The notes beneath the pieces were generated by a model that saw nothing but the letters and a program-made list of their open reading frames with translations, made no database searches and was not told where the DNA came from. A program made the position numbers and the translations under genes. From IMG/VR virus record IMGVR_UViG_3300009130_000017, positions 1-64,000 of that record: DNA of 64,000 nt, one strand, 5' to 3'. Source of the stretch: a virus. Shown piece by piece: positions 8,643 to 17,679 of the stretch (positions within the stretch are counted from its first letter, which is position 1; each line of letters begins with the position of its first letter).

Positions 8643-10820
8643 ATGGCTGGGAAGAGTCTTACTACTGCTACATTATTTGCTCAGAAAAAACTTCTGAACA
8701 AAGCGCAAACTAGTGTTCTAAAGTCTGATGCACAAGAAGTAATTGGGTCGAATATCCAGCCGGCCGCTGCAACTACATTCGGTCAGAAGATTCCAACGTC
8801 CCCTGCCCGAACTTTATATCTCATGCAGAGTGGTAGTCTTGGTGATCCGGCGACTGTCGAGTACGTACAGTTTAACATTGAATCTATAAGTGGAACAAGT
8901 TATGATGCGAATTCTGTAGATACAGGAGCTGGGCCCGAACCATCTACAACTGGACCTCACGGTTATAAATTAATATTGACTGGAAACTACGAAAGTCTTT
9001 CGCCCAATCCGAAGAAGGGTAATGGTATATTCGACAATGGGATGGACGTTTATACGACGATCGGCGGACTCCAGATTATCCCCCCTGTTTTTTCGAATGA
9101 TAGCCCAAACCCATACACAATTAAATTGTATAAGGGAGATCCCACTGATCCTACACAAGAGATTCCTTTAGAGAGTGAAATCGACTGGCAGCTGGATACC
9201 TTCAACGGTATTCTGTTTGTTCAAGACTATGATTCTTCAAATGTGCCTCTTTTTGCTAGGGCATTCATATATGTGGGAGATATGATTGATGCTGTCATCA
9301 CAAATACAGCTGGAGGAGATGCAGCAGCAGAATATCTTGTACTAACCCCAACAGGCTCACTTACGAATGAAAGGGCATTTACACCTGGTACAGGATTATC
9401 TGGTACTGATGGTGGAGCAGGTAATGCCTATACTGTGAAAGTACTAGACTCTGTTTTCGCTGCTCTTACTGGCTCGGTATTTTCAGGAACAGTCTCCGCT
9501 CCTGCATTGTCTGGGTCATTAACGAAGCTACAAGACGGAAGCAGTTATTTGATTGCTGGAAGCAATACGACAATAGTAACAGGTTCTTCAGGGGCCATTA
9601 CAATTTCTTCGACCGGGGGTATCGATGGTTCTGGAGCAGCAAACAGAATTGCCACCTGGTCAGATTCAGATACGCTAACATCCGACGCTGACTTTACGTG
9701 GAACGGATCTCTTTTAGATGTCCAGGGTGACGTAAATCTTAACGGAACAGTGGTGGTAAACCAGAGTGGTGTCGATAAAAACTTTAGGGTAGAAACTCAA
9801 AATAAAAGTAGCGCCTTACAGGTAGACGGTGAAACAGACCAAGTGCTTCTATTTTCTGGAAGTCTTTCTGACACTTCCGGCCACGGCTCGTCAGCAGCAG
9901 ACCCTGACCCAAGAGCGTTCAGTGACACTAATTTCTTTGTGTCAGGTTCTATTGATTCTCGAGACACTTCAAGAAGGGGCACCTCTGTTTTTGGTGGCGA
10001 TGTTGTAGTGTCTGGAACGCTATCTGTTAATAGGGGTCAAGCAGGTGTTGGTAGCATGTTTACCATTACGTCAGATGGTAAAGTCGGTATTGGATCTGAC
10101 ACTCCTTCTTACAAGCTTTCTGTTGGCGGAAATATGGACGTGGGAGAATACATCTACCACAAAAATGATGCCAATACCTTTATTCGGTTTCAGCCAGATG
10201 ATATAAACATTCAAGCTGGTGGTGTCGATCTTATAAGAATGACAGAATCAGGTGCCAATACACAGGTATTAATTTTGTCTGGTGGCGCCACCGCAGATCC
10301 GGATCCAGCTAGTTTTAGTGACACCAGCTTCTTTGTATCTGGAAGTATTGGTAGCATTGGAACATCATCAGGAGGTTCATCTGTTTTCGGAGGTGATGTA
10401 CTTGCATCTGGTTCACTAGTTGTCAAGAACGGCATAACAGGCTCTCTAACGCAGCTTTCAGATGGGACTTCATACCTAAGAGCTGGTTCGAATATAACAA
10501 TCACTTCTGGCTCAAATGGATCAGTTTCGATTGCCAGCTCAGCAGCTGGCGACAATAGATCAAAGGATGTTTATTTTATTAGTTCTGATGTCGATCCTGG
10601 CGATGCCGTTTCAGTATCATCATCAGACTTTTCCTCTGCATCTTATGATCCTGATAAAATTGACATATTTTTGAACGGTCAACTTGTACATTCTGGCTCT
10701 GTAGCACAGGTGAATGCTGGATCAAGAGACTATTATGTTAGCTCTGCAACATCCCTAAAGTTCTCTTTTAGAGTACAGATTGATGATATTCTTGACGTAA
10801 TTGTCTTTTCTGCAAGTTAG
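8643..10820 (+). CDS. Tail fibre-like protein (725 aa)
   Basis: This fibre-like protein shares modules with its upstream neighbour. EYLVLTPTGSLT, PGTGLxGTDGGA and LTGSVFSGxVxAPA occur in both, followed by TGSL-x-L-x-DGxSYL repeats. Residues about 400-460 and 540-590 are an internal duplication, each with DPDPxxFSDTxFFVSGSI and SVFGGDV. A KVGIGSDTPSYKLSVGGN segment (about residue 480) looks like the short strand repeats found before fibre tips. The C-terminal 75 residues carry IFLNGQLVHSG and end in a beta-rich domain that resembles the C-terminus of the 763-aa fibre-like gene downstream. ATG 8643 is preferred over an in-frame GTG at 8628, which overlaps the previous stop. Both remain possible because the GGAG at 8630 could serve only the ATG. 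Confidence 0.7.
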   Translation: MAGKSLTTATLFAQKKLLNKAQTSVLKSDAQEVIGSNIQPAAATTFGQKIPTSPARTLYLMQSGSLGDPATVEYVQFNIESISGTSYDANSVDTGAGPEPSTTGPHGYKLILTGNYESLSPNPKKGNGIFDNGMDVYTTIGGLQIIPPVFSNDSPNPYTIKLYKGDPTDPTQEIPLESEIDWQLDTFNGILFVQDYDSSNVPLFARAFIYVGDMIDAVITNTAGGDAAAEYLVLTPTGSLTNERAFTPGTGLSGTDGGAGNAYTVKVLDSVFAALTGSVFSGTVSAPALSGSLTKLQDGSSYLIAGSNTTIVTGSSGAITISSTGGIDGSGAANRIATWSDSDTLTSDADFTWNGSLLDVQGDVNLNGTVVVNQSGVDKNFRVETQNKSSALQVDGETDQVLLFSGSLSDTSGHGSSAADPDPRAFSDTNFFVSGSIDSRDTSRRGTSVFGGDVVVSGTLSVNRGQAGVGSMFTITSDGKVGIGSDTPSYKLSVGGNMDVGEYIYHKNDANTFIRFQPDDINIQAGGVDLIRMTESGANTQVLILSGGATADPDPASFSDTSFFVSGSIGSIGTSSGGSSVFGGDVLASGSLVVKNGITGSLTQLSDGTSYLRAGSNITITSGSNGSVSIASSAAGDNRSKDVYFISSDVDPGDAVSVSSSDFSSASYDPDKIDIFLNGQLVHSGSVAQVNAGSRDYYVSSATSLKFSFRVQIDDILDVIVFSAS

Positions 10821-10876
10821 GTTGTTTGCTAACAATCTCCATAGTTACATCTATAATTGCTGAAGCGTGGATTTCA

Positions 10877-11101
10877 ATGAAAGATAATCAAAACGACCTG
10901 TATGAGACGTCAGACCTTGGTATTGCTGCATATCTCATTATCAAGGGACGGCAACTTATATTGGCAGAAAAGAGGCCCGGTAGATATTCTTTCACTTTTT
11001 TAGGGAAGGATGAGTGCCAAAAATTGGCTGTACAGTACGTTAACACTGAATTCTCTCGCTTCGACGCTGCTCTAAAAAATCTAAAAAGCGTCATAAAATA
11101 G
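10877..11101 (+). CDS. Small DUF5659-like phage protein (74 aa)
   Basis: This small protein begins with the pattern YETSDLGIAAYLIIKG and continues with a Gly-Arg turn, TFLGKDECQKLAVQYVN and a C-terminal LKNLKS helix. The layout matches what I recall of DUF5659, a small phage and bacterial domain of unknown function. ATG 10877 gives the usual compact length. An upstream in-frame TTG at 10826 would add 17 residues not typical of the family. No strong ribosome site is visible before either start. It sits between two fibre genes. Its role is unknown; the assignment is by pattern memory only. Confidence 0.6.
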   Translation: MKDNQNDLYETSDLGIAAYLIIKGRQLILAEKRPGRYSFTFLGKDECQKLAVQYVNTEFSRFDAALKNLKSVIK

Positions 11102-11206
11102 ATTTTTGCTTTATATTTAAGTGTGTTAGTCATTAGTTTCGTCAGTCGCTTTGTTTGTATGTAAAGTTTCTTAGTTTTTAACAACTATAAAACAAGGAAA
11201 ATTTTT

Positions 11207-13498
11207 ATGGCTTCTAATACACAATTAAGACTATTACAGATGACCGGTTCATTCGGTATCGGTGCTGGTCAAATTAACGATTCAACCGCACAGAAAGCGC
11301 AAACAGGCTCTATTGCCTCAGCGGATCTTGGTGAGTCGTTATCTTATATGGCAGCTGCTATCCGCCGTATTCACGGGGGTGATTGGTTCTCTAATCAGAC
11401 AGCAGGTGTCTTCTCACAAACGTTAACACCAAGTACTATTGGTGGTTTCGATCTTGGTTCTACGGGCGCAGAATGGGGTGACATTTTTGTTGCCGACGGT
11501 AAGAAATTAGCTCTCGGTAGCGGTCAAGAGTCTTTCATCATTGATAAAGGTCCTGGTCTTCAAATCGGTTCATCCGAAGTAATCGATATCGGTATTGACG
11601 CAAACACGTCAGATATCAATATTGGTACTATCAACCAGGCTAAAACAATCACAATCGGTGACGATGCTTCAACGAAAGTTGATCTTAACGCCCTCGCGAT
11701 TGAACTTGATTCTGCTGGAAGTATTGTTCTTAACTCTACCACGACAACCACTCTAGATTCTACTACTGGAATGTCTTTAGACGCTGGTGCTGCTTCTAAC
11801 TTCACCACTTCTGCTGGCGCTTTAACGCTTGACGGTGCTGCTGGTGTGAGCATCGTTGGTAACGCTGCTGAAGTTGATGTTACGACGAGTGCTGCTCTTG
11901 ATCTTAACTCTGGCGCAGGTTCATGGGATGCATCTACACTATCATTAGACGCAACTGATGATTCAAACTTCACTGTTACAACTGCAGCTAAGGATCTTAC
12001 CCTTGCTGTTGCCGGCGGTGGAGCTCAGAAACTTCAGCTTGATTCTGCTGGTACAGGTACAGACGCTATCGATATCAGCGCTTCTGCTGGTGGTATCGAC
12101 GTTGACGCTGCTGCTGCTGTTGACATTCTTGCTGGAACCACAATGACCATTAAGGGCGCAGGCGCTTCCATATATGGTGATGATACTGCAACCCTCGATT
12201 TCGACGGTGCAGGCGCTGTTTCTGAAACTGGCATGACTTCGTTTGTAATCACACCAGGCGGTGTTACTACACTCGGTGGTACCGGACTCGTTACGCTAGA
12301 CTCTTCTGGCGCAGCAAATGACATCAATATTGGTGTCGAAGCCGCTGCTAAGGATATTGTTATCGGTAATGCTGCTTCTGCGAAAGTTGATGTTAATGCT
12401 CTTGTCATTGAGCTTGATGCTGCTAGCAAGGTTGTAGTAGATGCTGCTAGTACTGATGCTGATGCGGTAGCTGTCACGTCCTCTGGTGGTATTGATATCG
12501 GCGCTGCGGGTGGTGCTGTGGATGTTACTACATCTGCTGGGAATAACGCTATTAACGTTCTCCCACACGGTACCGGTACATTGACACTTGGTGCTGATGC
12601 TAATACCAAGGTTGACGTTAACGCTCTCGCTATTGAGCTTGATGCAGGCGCAACTGGTGTTCTTATCGACTCCCTTGGTGGTGTTGCTGTCAATGCAGAT
12701 GATAACTCTAGACTTGATCTCTCTACCGCGGCGAAGGGTTGGGAAATCCGCGCAACTGGTGGCGGCACAAACAGAGTTTCATTGATCTCTAGTGGTACTG
12801 CTGCTAATTCTGTTGAGATCCTTGGTGGTGGTGGTGTTCAAATCCATGCTGATCCTGGAAAATCGATTAATGCTGGTACTGGTGGACAAGCTGAGCTTTT
12901 TGTCACTCCGCACACTACTGCTGCTGACTCTAAGATCTCCATGGTTGCTGAGAACGGTACTGCTGTCAACATAACAACACCTAACAGCAACGCTCTGTCT
13001 CTTCAGGCGCCTGCTGGTGGTTGCCACCTTAGTGGTGATGCTCTGATTTTCTCCGGCTCTGGTGTTAACGCGATTACTTTCGCTGCTGATGGATCGATGA
13101 CTTCTGGTGTTGGTAACAAGGGTATTCTCTTTGCAGACCACGCTGAGTATGCCACATTCCGTGCTAACAGTGGAATGAATGCTGGTACTACAGTCATTGG
13201 TGCTATTAACACTCTTGCAAGTCAGGTTTCTGGTGCTACCGCTACGGTCTTCACCGGTTCAATCGTTGCTGATGTGGCTGCCGGCGGAAACGTTACAGTT
13301 GCTAAGCAGGCTGGTGATAATGCTAACCTGGTGACTACTTGCGGAATTCAGAAAGTACAGACGTATGTAAACGGTCAGTTACTCGTTTCATCTTCCATTG
13401 GTAAGACGAACGATTATCAAATCACAGCTAATAACACCATTCAGTTCCAATTTGGTCTGAAGATTGGTGATATGGTTATGGTTATCGACCGTTCGTGA
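11207..13498 (+). CDS. Repetitive beta-rich fibre-like structural protein (763 aa)
   Basis: Residues 1-100 form a distinct N-terminal region (IRRIHGGDWF, then DLGSTGAEWGDIFVADGKKL). A long Ala/Asp/Gly/Thr repeat region follows, of the kind that forms beta-helical stems. A unit with the core KVDxNALxIELD recurs near residues 155, 390 and 466. DI(N/V)IG and DLTL strands are interspersed. The last 85 residues contain TYVNGQLLVSSS and a FQFGLKIGDMVMVID ending. That ending parallels the C-terminus of the 725-aa fibre, so the two probably share a trimerising or capping domain. ATG 11207 is preceded by AAGGAAAA. Codons are more GC3-biased than in neighbouring unknown genes, and a strong terminator follows, which suggests high expression. 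Confidence 0.7.
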   Translation: MASNTQLRLLQMTGSFGIGAGQINDSTAQKAQTGSIASADLGESLSYMAAAIRRIHGGDWFSNQTAGVFSQTLTPSTIGGFDLGSTGAEWGDIFVADGKKLALGSGQESFIIDKGPGLQIGSSEVIDIGIDANTSDINIGTINQAKTITIGDDASTKVDLNALAIELDSAGSIVLNSTTTTTLDSTTGMSLDAGAASNFTTSAGALTLDGAAGVSIVGNAAEVDVTTSAALDLNSGAGSWDASTLSLDATDDSNFTVTTAAKDLTLAVAGGGAQKLQLDSAGTGTDAIDISASAGGIDVDAAAAVDILAGTTMTIKGAGASIYGDDTATLDFDGAGAVSETGMTSFVITPGGVTTLGGTGLVTLDSSGAANDINIGVEAAAKDIVIGNAASAKVDVNALVIELDAASKVVVDAASTDADAVAVTSSGGIDIGAAGGAVDVTTSAGNNAINVLPHGTGTLTLGADANTKVDVNALAIELDAGATGVLIDSLGGVAVNADDNSRLDLSTAAKGWEIRATGGGTNRVSLISSGTAANSVEILGGGGVQIHADPGKSINAGTGGQAELFVTPHTTAADSKISMVAENGTAVNITTPNSNALSLQAPAGGCHLSGDALIFSGSGVNAITFAADGSMTSGVGNKGILFADHAEYATFRANSGMNAGTTVIGAINTLASQVSGATATVFTGSIVADVAAGGNVTVAKQAGDNANLVTTCGIQKVQTYVNGQLLVSSSIGKTNDYQITANNTIQFQFGLKIGDMVMVIDRS

Positions 13499-13543
13499 AA
13501 CTAGTATAAACTCATGAGTTTCATGGGTGTTGACCTATTTTCT

Positions 13544-13572
13544 GGGGGCCGTCTTTGACGGCCCCCTTTTTT
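13544..13572 (+). terminator. Rho-independent terminator after the 763-aa fibre gene
   Basis: A perfect 10-bp stem, GGGGGCCGTC / GACGGCCCCC, with a TTT loop is followed directly by six T. It ends the fibre transcript 46 bp after its stop codon. Confidence 0.93.
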
Positions 13573-13597
13573 ATATGTTGTGAAACATTTGTATAAT
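13570..13597 (+). promoter_or_regulatory. Promoter-like element TTTATA-N16-TATAAT
   Basis: TTTATA at 13570-13575 and a perfect TATAAT at 13592-13597 are 16 bp apart, immediately after the terminator and 33 bp before the next ATG. Similar TTTAY-type elements occur before 23303, 44963 and 55614. The match is by eye only. Confidence 0.45.
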
Positions 13598-13630
13598 ATT
13601 GGTGTCTAGATAAGTCAAAAGGAGTGAGAT

Positions 13631-14194
13631 ATGCAAGATAACGAGTTTGCTGATATGCTTGACAAAAAAATAGCTGATTTAGTCGAGCGTCGCCGAGAGG
13701 TGACGGATAGACTTTTGGATGGTAATTTTCATGCGCAAACCGTCGCGGAAAGTATTAACGACGCATTAGATAGACTTGAGCAATTAGCATCACAGCAAGA
13801 ATTGGATATGATCGAAGAATTACTTTCTTTGCTTCAACAAGTTCCAGGCCTCGTAAAAAGCGTTTGGTCAACCACTATTGAGAATACAAGGGTTTATGAC
13901 CAAGAAATTGCACGATGGAAGGAGATGAGTGCCTATTATACACAATTTACCCAAAATAAGAAAAAAGAAGAAGAGGGTAAGAAAAAAGAAGAAGAGGGTA
14001 AGAAAAAAGAAGAAGAACCCTCGACCTCTCAGCGTGAGCAAATAGCTAATGGGGATATCTCTGAGCCCACTAGAATGGATGCCATAAGAAGACAACCAGG
14101 CCAGAGACCTTCGATGCGCTTATCTCGATTTAGACAATTGTCTGCTGAAATTGATAATGAGGAAACAACCGACGCAGATGATTCAAGAGGGTAA
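13631..14194 (+). CDS. Charged, coiled-coil-like unknown protein (187 aa)
   Basis: I do not recognise this protein. Residues 1-105 are helical and heptad-like (LDKKIADLVERRREVTDRLL, then a Leu-rich EELLSLLQQV stretch). Three consecutive KKKEEEG-type units follow at residues about 110-129, then a disordered, basic-then-acidic tail. It has a strong ribosome site (AAAAGGAGTGA) and is the first gene after a terminator and a promoter-like element. It is therefore likely expressed with the downstream run of structural genes. A chaperone-like or connector role would be speculative. Confidence 0.6.
   Translation: MQDNEFADMLDKKIADLVERRREVTDRLLDGNFHAQTVAESINDALDRLEQLASQQELDMIEELLSLLQQVPGLVKSVWSTTIENTRVYDQEIARWKEMSAYYTQFTQNKKKEEEGKKKEEEGKKKEEEPSTSQREQIANGDISEPTRMDAIRRQPGQRPSMRLSRFRQLSAEIDNEETTDADDSRG
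13958..14017 (+). repeat. 21-bp tandem repeat (2.9 copies) coding KKKEEEG
   Basis: Unit AAGAAAAAAGAAGAAGAGGG-T repeats at 13958-13978 and 13979-13999, with a partial third copy at 14000-14017, all in frame. It creates an alternating Lys/Glu helix linker and is prone to copy-number change. Confidence 0.9.
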
Positions 14195-14205
14195 TACTTA
14201 TACCC

Positions 14206-15147
14206 ATGGCTGGCATATTAGATAAGAAAACACGCTTTATGGATTCGTTCCTTACCACGATGGGAAGGGAACAGATGGCGAAGGGTGAGCTTAATTTTGC
14301 ATTCGCAATCTTTTCAGATTACGCTACATTCTATGAGTCTTCTCTAGAAGATCCAGATATAGCATCAGACGCTGTTAATCGAGTATTTTTTGAAGCTGCC
14401 AATCGACCGCAGGATCTAGTAATACCTGAATTTGATGATGATGGTGGGATTATTTACCCTGCTGGTGATTTTGATATGGTCAATGGTCAACTCAAGATCG
14501 TGACCGGTTCTTCGAACGCCAGCTTAACAGGAGAGTCTTTAATCACATCTGCCTCCGCTGCGATTAGTGACTGTATAGAGTCATTTGCTGCTATGCAGCC
14601 TTTACGGACGGAAGAGGTCCTTACTGACAGCACAGGATTTGAATTAAGCCAAAATACCGGAGAATTTTTAGTTACTACAAATCTACCTATTTCTCCTGGA
14701 GTTCCAACACAGATAAGTCTTTCTAATATTGAGAGCTTGTGGCAAGATAAGAAATTAACACATGTTCCAAATTACCAATTTAAGCCACCCGTTAACAAAA
14801 TTTCTAAGAAAGAGTTACGTACTTACCCCAAGCTTCAGCAACCGGCTCCGCATACATTTACTGATCTTGAGACCGAACTTGGCGCTAATGACCCAAGCGG
14901 TGAAACAGGTGTTGGGCCGCCAATCAGCCTAACATTTCCAGCGACCAGTAATGACAATAATCTTGTATGTCAGGTATGGGAAGTTTGTAGTGGCAGTATA
15001 AATAAATTACGCATGATTGATTTTGGGGAATTTGAAGACGGAGACCCATATAGTCCTGGTAAGCATGTCTTCTTTGTTGGAAAGCTATTCACTGATGATG
15101 GTGGTGGATCAACTTTCTTAAATCTATTTACTGTGGTTTTCGATTAA
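14206..15147 (+). CDS. Phage structural protein with LDxxTR-MGREQMAKG N-terminus (313 aa)
   Basis: The first 45 residues (LDKKTRFMDSFLTTMGREQM, then KGELNFAFAIFSDYATFY) follow a pattern I associate with a group of large-phage virion proteins that open with a T-x-x-G-R-x-x-(L/M) helix and a FAxFSD or FAxGDD strand. The 236-aa gene at 23303 opens in a similar way (VLTDYGRELLSRNDGSFSI...FAFGDDEVDY), so the two may be distant paralogs. The rest has no motif I recognise. The likely site is baseplate or tail, inferred from its location among other large virion-type genes. The stop overlaps the next start (TAATG). Confidence 0.6.
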   Translation: MAGILDKKTRFMDSFLTTMGREQMAKGELNFAFAIFSDYATFYESSLEDPDIASDAVNRVFFEAANRPQDLVIPEFDDDGGIIYPAGDFDMVNGQLKIVTGSSNASLTGESLITSASAAISDCIESFAAMQPLRTEEVLTDSTGFELSQNTGEFLVTTNLPISPGVPTQISLSNIESLWQDKKLTHVPNYQFKPPVNKISKKELRTYPKLQQPAPHTFTDLETELGANDPSGETGVGPPISLTFPATSNDNNLVCQVWEVCSGSINKLRMIDFGEFEDGDPYSPGKHVFFVGKLFTDDGGGSTFLNLFTVVFD

Positions 15148-17678
15148 TGATTTTTACACTCCCAACGATGAAAGACACCATGTCATTCGAGTCTTTTCCT
15201 GCTCGTCTTGTTGCTGTCACTGGGGAAAATGGTCAACGAATGTTTTTATATGAAATAGAAATGGCCGTTGATATTGAGAAGTGCATCTATAATGATGGCT
15301 TGACTATAGACATTGATATTCTTCCGAAGAAGCCCACCCCTATACTTGATAGAAAGCCTTCGAAAGTTAGCAGTGGTAGAGCTTTTACTCGAAAAACAAA
15401 AACCATGGAGCGTGATCTAAGGAAGGAGAAAAAGCTCAGACAAGAGAAGATTATTTGTCATAAAAAAGTTGACCTAACGAAATATGTTAGTAATTCTTTG
15501 GCGAAATTAATAAAACGAAGAAAATCACAAAAGAATACCAGGCTTGCAGCTGGTAGAAAAGGGCAATTTTCTTCTGTCTCTGGAGTGACTTCTGGAAAGA
15601 TGGCGTCTGTTTCATCAAATCCACTTGCGTCTTCACAAATTCTGATTGGGTCATCGCCTATTGCTTCCCCTCTAGCATCGCAGCCTGTGGCCACCACAAT
15701 ATCACAAAGAACTGTCATTCCGCTAAAGAGTATATCTAATTCTTTCCTTTCAGCAAAAACGGACCCTGCTCAGATAGCCAAGACCTCAGTGACACGTCTT
15801 CCATCGGCAGTTGGGGAGAAAGCACAAAGCTTTCTATTTACTCCCACATTGAAAACAGCGCCATTACCAATGTTTCGAATTTTTACCAAGAAGAAAAAAA
15901 TAAAATTCAGGGTGACAATTCTTGAAAAACGGTTGAAGTCTTTAGCAACTTATTACATCCGAGCAAGGCTGAGGAATGATAAGAGGGTTAAGCTGGAAGA
16001 GATCGGAACTGTCATTCAGCACTCCAAATTGTTAAATGATTATCTTACGCCTATAAAAGAGCCTCATATCGAAGCATCTATAATAAAAGCTGGAAAGATA
16101 TCTATCGGTGTTAGACAGGTAGACAATAAAGCAAAGTCTGTCCGCGTTTTTCGACGTACTGGACCTGCTGAGACCGGTGGCTCAGATGGTGGCTCTTCTT
16201 GGTCTGAGATTATTGAAACACCTCTACTTAGCACTGATGATGAGCTTCGATTCATAGATGATTTTGCAACAAGCAGAACAGTTATATATAGGGCCGTTGC
16301 CTTGGGGGAGAATATGAGGTCCGCGGAAGACTTTGGTTCTGCCGTACTACTGCCTATTAAAGAAATGAAGGTTGAGCAAACAACAGCACTATCTGCTGTC
16401 GCCACTGTTAATAATAATGGCGAGTCTGTGAGGATAACAGTTTCAGATATACCCACAGATGCAGTGTGTGTAATGCTCAGAAGGTATGATATGACTTATC
16501 ACTCATACTCATCCTTCCAGTCGGGAAAATCTGCTGGATTTGAGTTTGTGGGTTCAACCCCTGAGCAACAGCAGCAATATGTTGTTGGTGATTCAGACGC
16601 CAGTGTATCGTGGGTCGATAGACGAGTAAAGCTAGGACGAGATTATCGTTATGTGCCTATCGCAATAATGAAAAGAGGTAAAGAGGTTATTGGAACTGAT
16701 GCACTTATGGAGCTTCCGAATTCCACTGAAGATAACGATAAAGTTTCTCTCACGGCCCCTCGTCCAGTTACCATAGTTAAGAATCAAATTCCAGCAATTT
16801 CTTTTGAACTTAAAGCTGCGTTTACAGATTTTGGATTTGAAGAAGTAAAGTCTGCTCTTCAGACGGGTGATCAAGTTACTCTTTTCGATCAAGACCTTTT
16901 TCAAGAAAGAAGTAATTTTGCCGAATTAATAAATTTCTTGGTTGAGAGAGAAAATTTCGTGACGGGAGAAGTTGAGTCTTTTGGTGTGCATCAGCAGGGC
17001 CCTTTTGAAGATAATATTGAGACTCAAGCTGAAAAGAATGTCGCACCTCTACAGGTAGGAGTAAGATATGGGTATAGAGTGACAGCTCTTGTTAGGTCTG
17101 CTGAATCATTGTTCCCGAAGCTTGCGTCATCAACAGTTAATAGCGACACTCTTCTAAAATACAAGAGGGCAATCGGTAAATTTCGAAATCCTCTCGCTCT
17201 CCGAAGAGGTACGCTACAATCTACCTCTCGTCAAAATAATATGAATGCTCCCAGTAAAATTGAACCTGTGGATCCGTTCCTGGCCGGAAGAACTAATGTG
17301 CAAAAGAGGGTAGAGGTGAATATCCCCATTCCGTCGAAGCCTGGATTTAAGGTGATAAGTGAGAATCGTGGAGATAATCGACTAGTCAAATGGACATATT
17401 ATGGGCATCTGAATCAAATTGATCATTTTCAGATTTTTGCATGTACCGACGGAGGAAGACAATTATTGGGGACTGTCCATGCAGATTCTGCGTCTGCTAA
17501 TTTCATGTTTAGACATTTTACGAGAGGATATTCTACTTCTTATTTTTATGAAGTACATGCCATTAAATTAGACTATAAAGTTAAGGACCGATATCGATCT
17601 GCTGTTATCAAACCAAAACAGTATGACAAGCAATTAAAGCGTGGCTCCAGGACTTCTAAAAAGATAGTGAGATTATAA
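15147..17678 (+). CDS. Large unknown protein with FN3-like domains (843 aa)
   Basis: ATG 15147 overlaps the previous stop in TAATGA. Residues 1-250 are basic and partly disordered. Residues about 310-400 look like a beta-sandwich repeat (SVRVFRRTG ... VIYRAVALG). Residues about 730-835 form a good fibronectin-III-like unit (KPGFKVISENRGDNRLVKWTY ... FQIFACTDGG ... SYFYEVHAI). FN3-like modules are common accessory domains of phage tails and baseplates, where they bind surfaces or brace assemblies. The gene begins a three-gene run with the 1257-aa and 598-aa proteins, overlapping or nearly abutting them. No enzyme motif is visible. Confidence 0.6.
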   Translation: MIFTLPTMKDTMSFESFPARLVAVTGENGQRMFLYEIEMAVDIEKCIYNDGLTIDIDILPKKPTPILDRKPSKVSSGRAFTRKTKTMERDLRKEKKLRQEKIICHKKVDLTKYVSNSLAKLIKRRKSQKNTRLAAGRKGQFSSVSGVTSGKMASVSSNPLASSQILIGSSPIASPLASQPVATTISQRTVIPLKSISNSFLSAKTDPAQIAKTSVTRLPSAVGEKAQSFLFTPTLKTAPLPMFRIFTKKKKIKFRVTILEKRLKSLATYYIRARLRNDKRVKLEEIGTVIQHSKLLNDYLTPIKEPHIEASIIKAGKISIGVRQVDNKAKSVRVFRRTGPAETGGSDGGSSWSEIIETPLLSTDDELRFIDDFATSRTVIYRAVALGENMRSAEDFGSAVLLPIKEMKVEQTTALSAVATVNNNGESVRITVSDIPTDAVCVMLRRYDMTYHSYSSFQSGKSAGFEFVGSTPEQQQQYVVGDSDASVSWVDRRVKLGRDYRYVPIAIMKRGKEVIGTDALMELPNSTEDNDKVSLTAPRPVTIVKNQIPAISFELKAAFTDFGFEEVKSALQTGDQVTLFDQDLFQERSNFAELINFLVERENFVTGEVESFGVHQQGPFEDNIETQAEKNVAPLQVGVRYGYRVTALVRSAESLFPKLASSTVNSDTLLKYKRAIGKFRNPLALRRGTLQSTSRQNNMNAPSKIEPVDPFLAGRTNVQKRVEVNIPIPSKPGFKVISENRGDNRLVKWTYYGHLNQIDHFQIFACTDGGRQLLGTVHADSASANFMFRHFTRGYSTSYFYEVHAIKLDYKVKDRYRSAVIKPKQYDKQLKRGSRTSKKIVRL

Positions 17679-17679
17679 G

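Noticed and set aside
11101-11206. TATAAAAC at 11186 as a possible T4-type late promoter before the 763-aa fibre gene
   Set aside because: Only a partial match to TATAAATA, no supporting -35 element, and it lies too close to the start to stand alone. I saw no convincing T4-type late promoters elsewhere.
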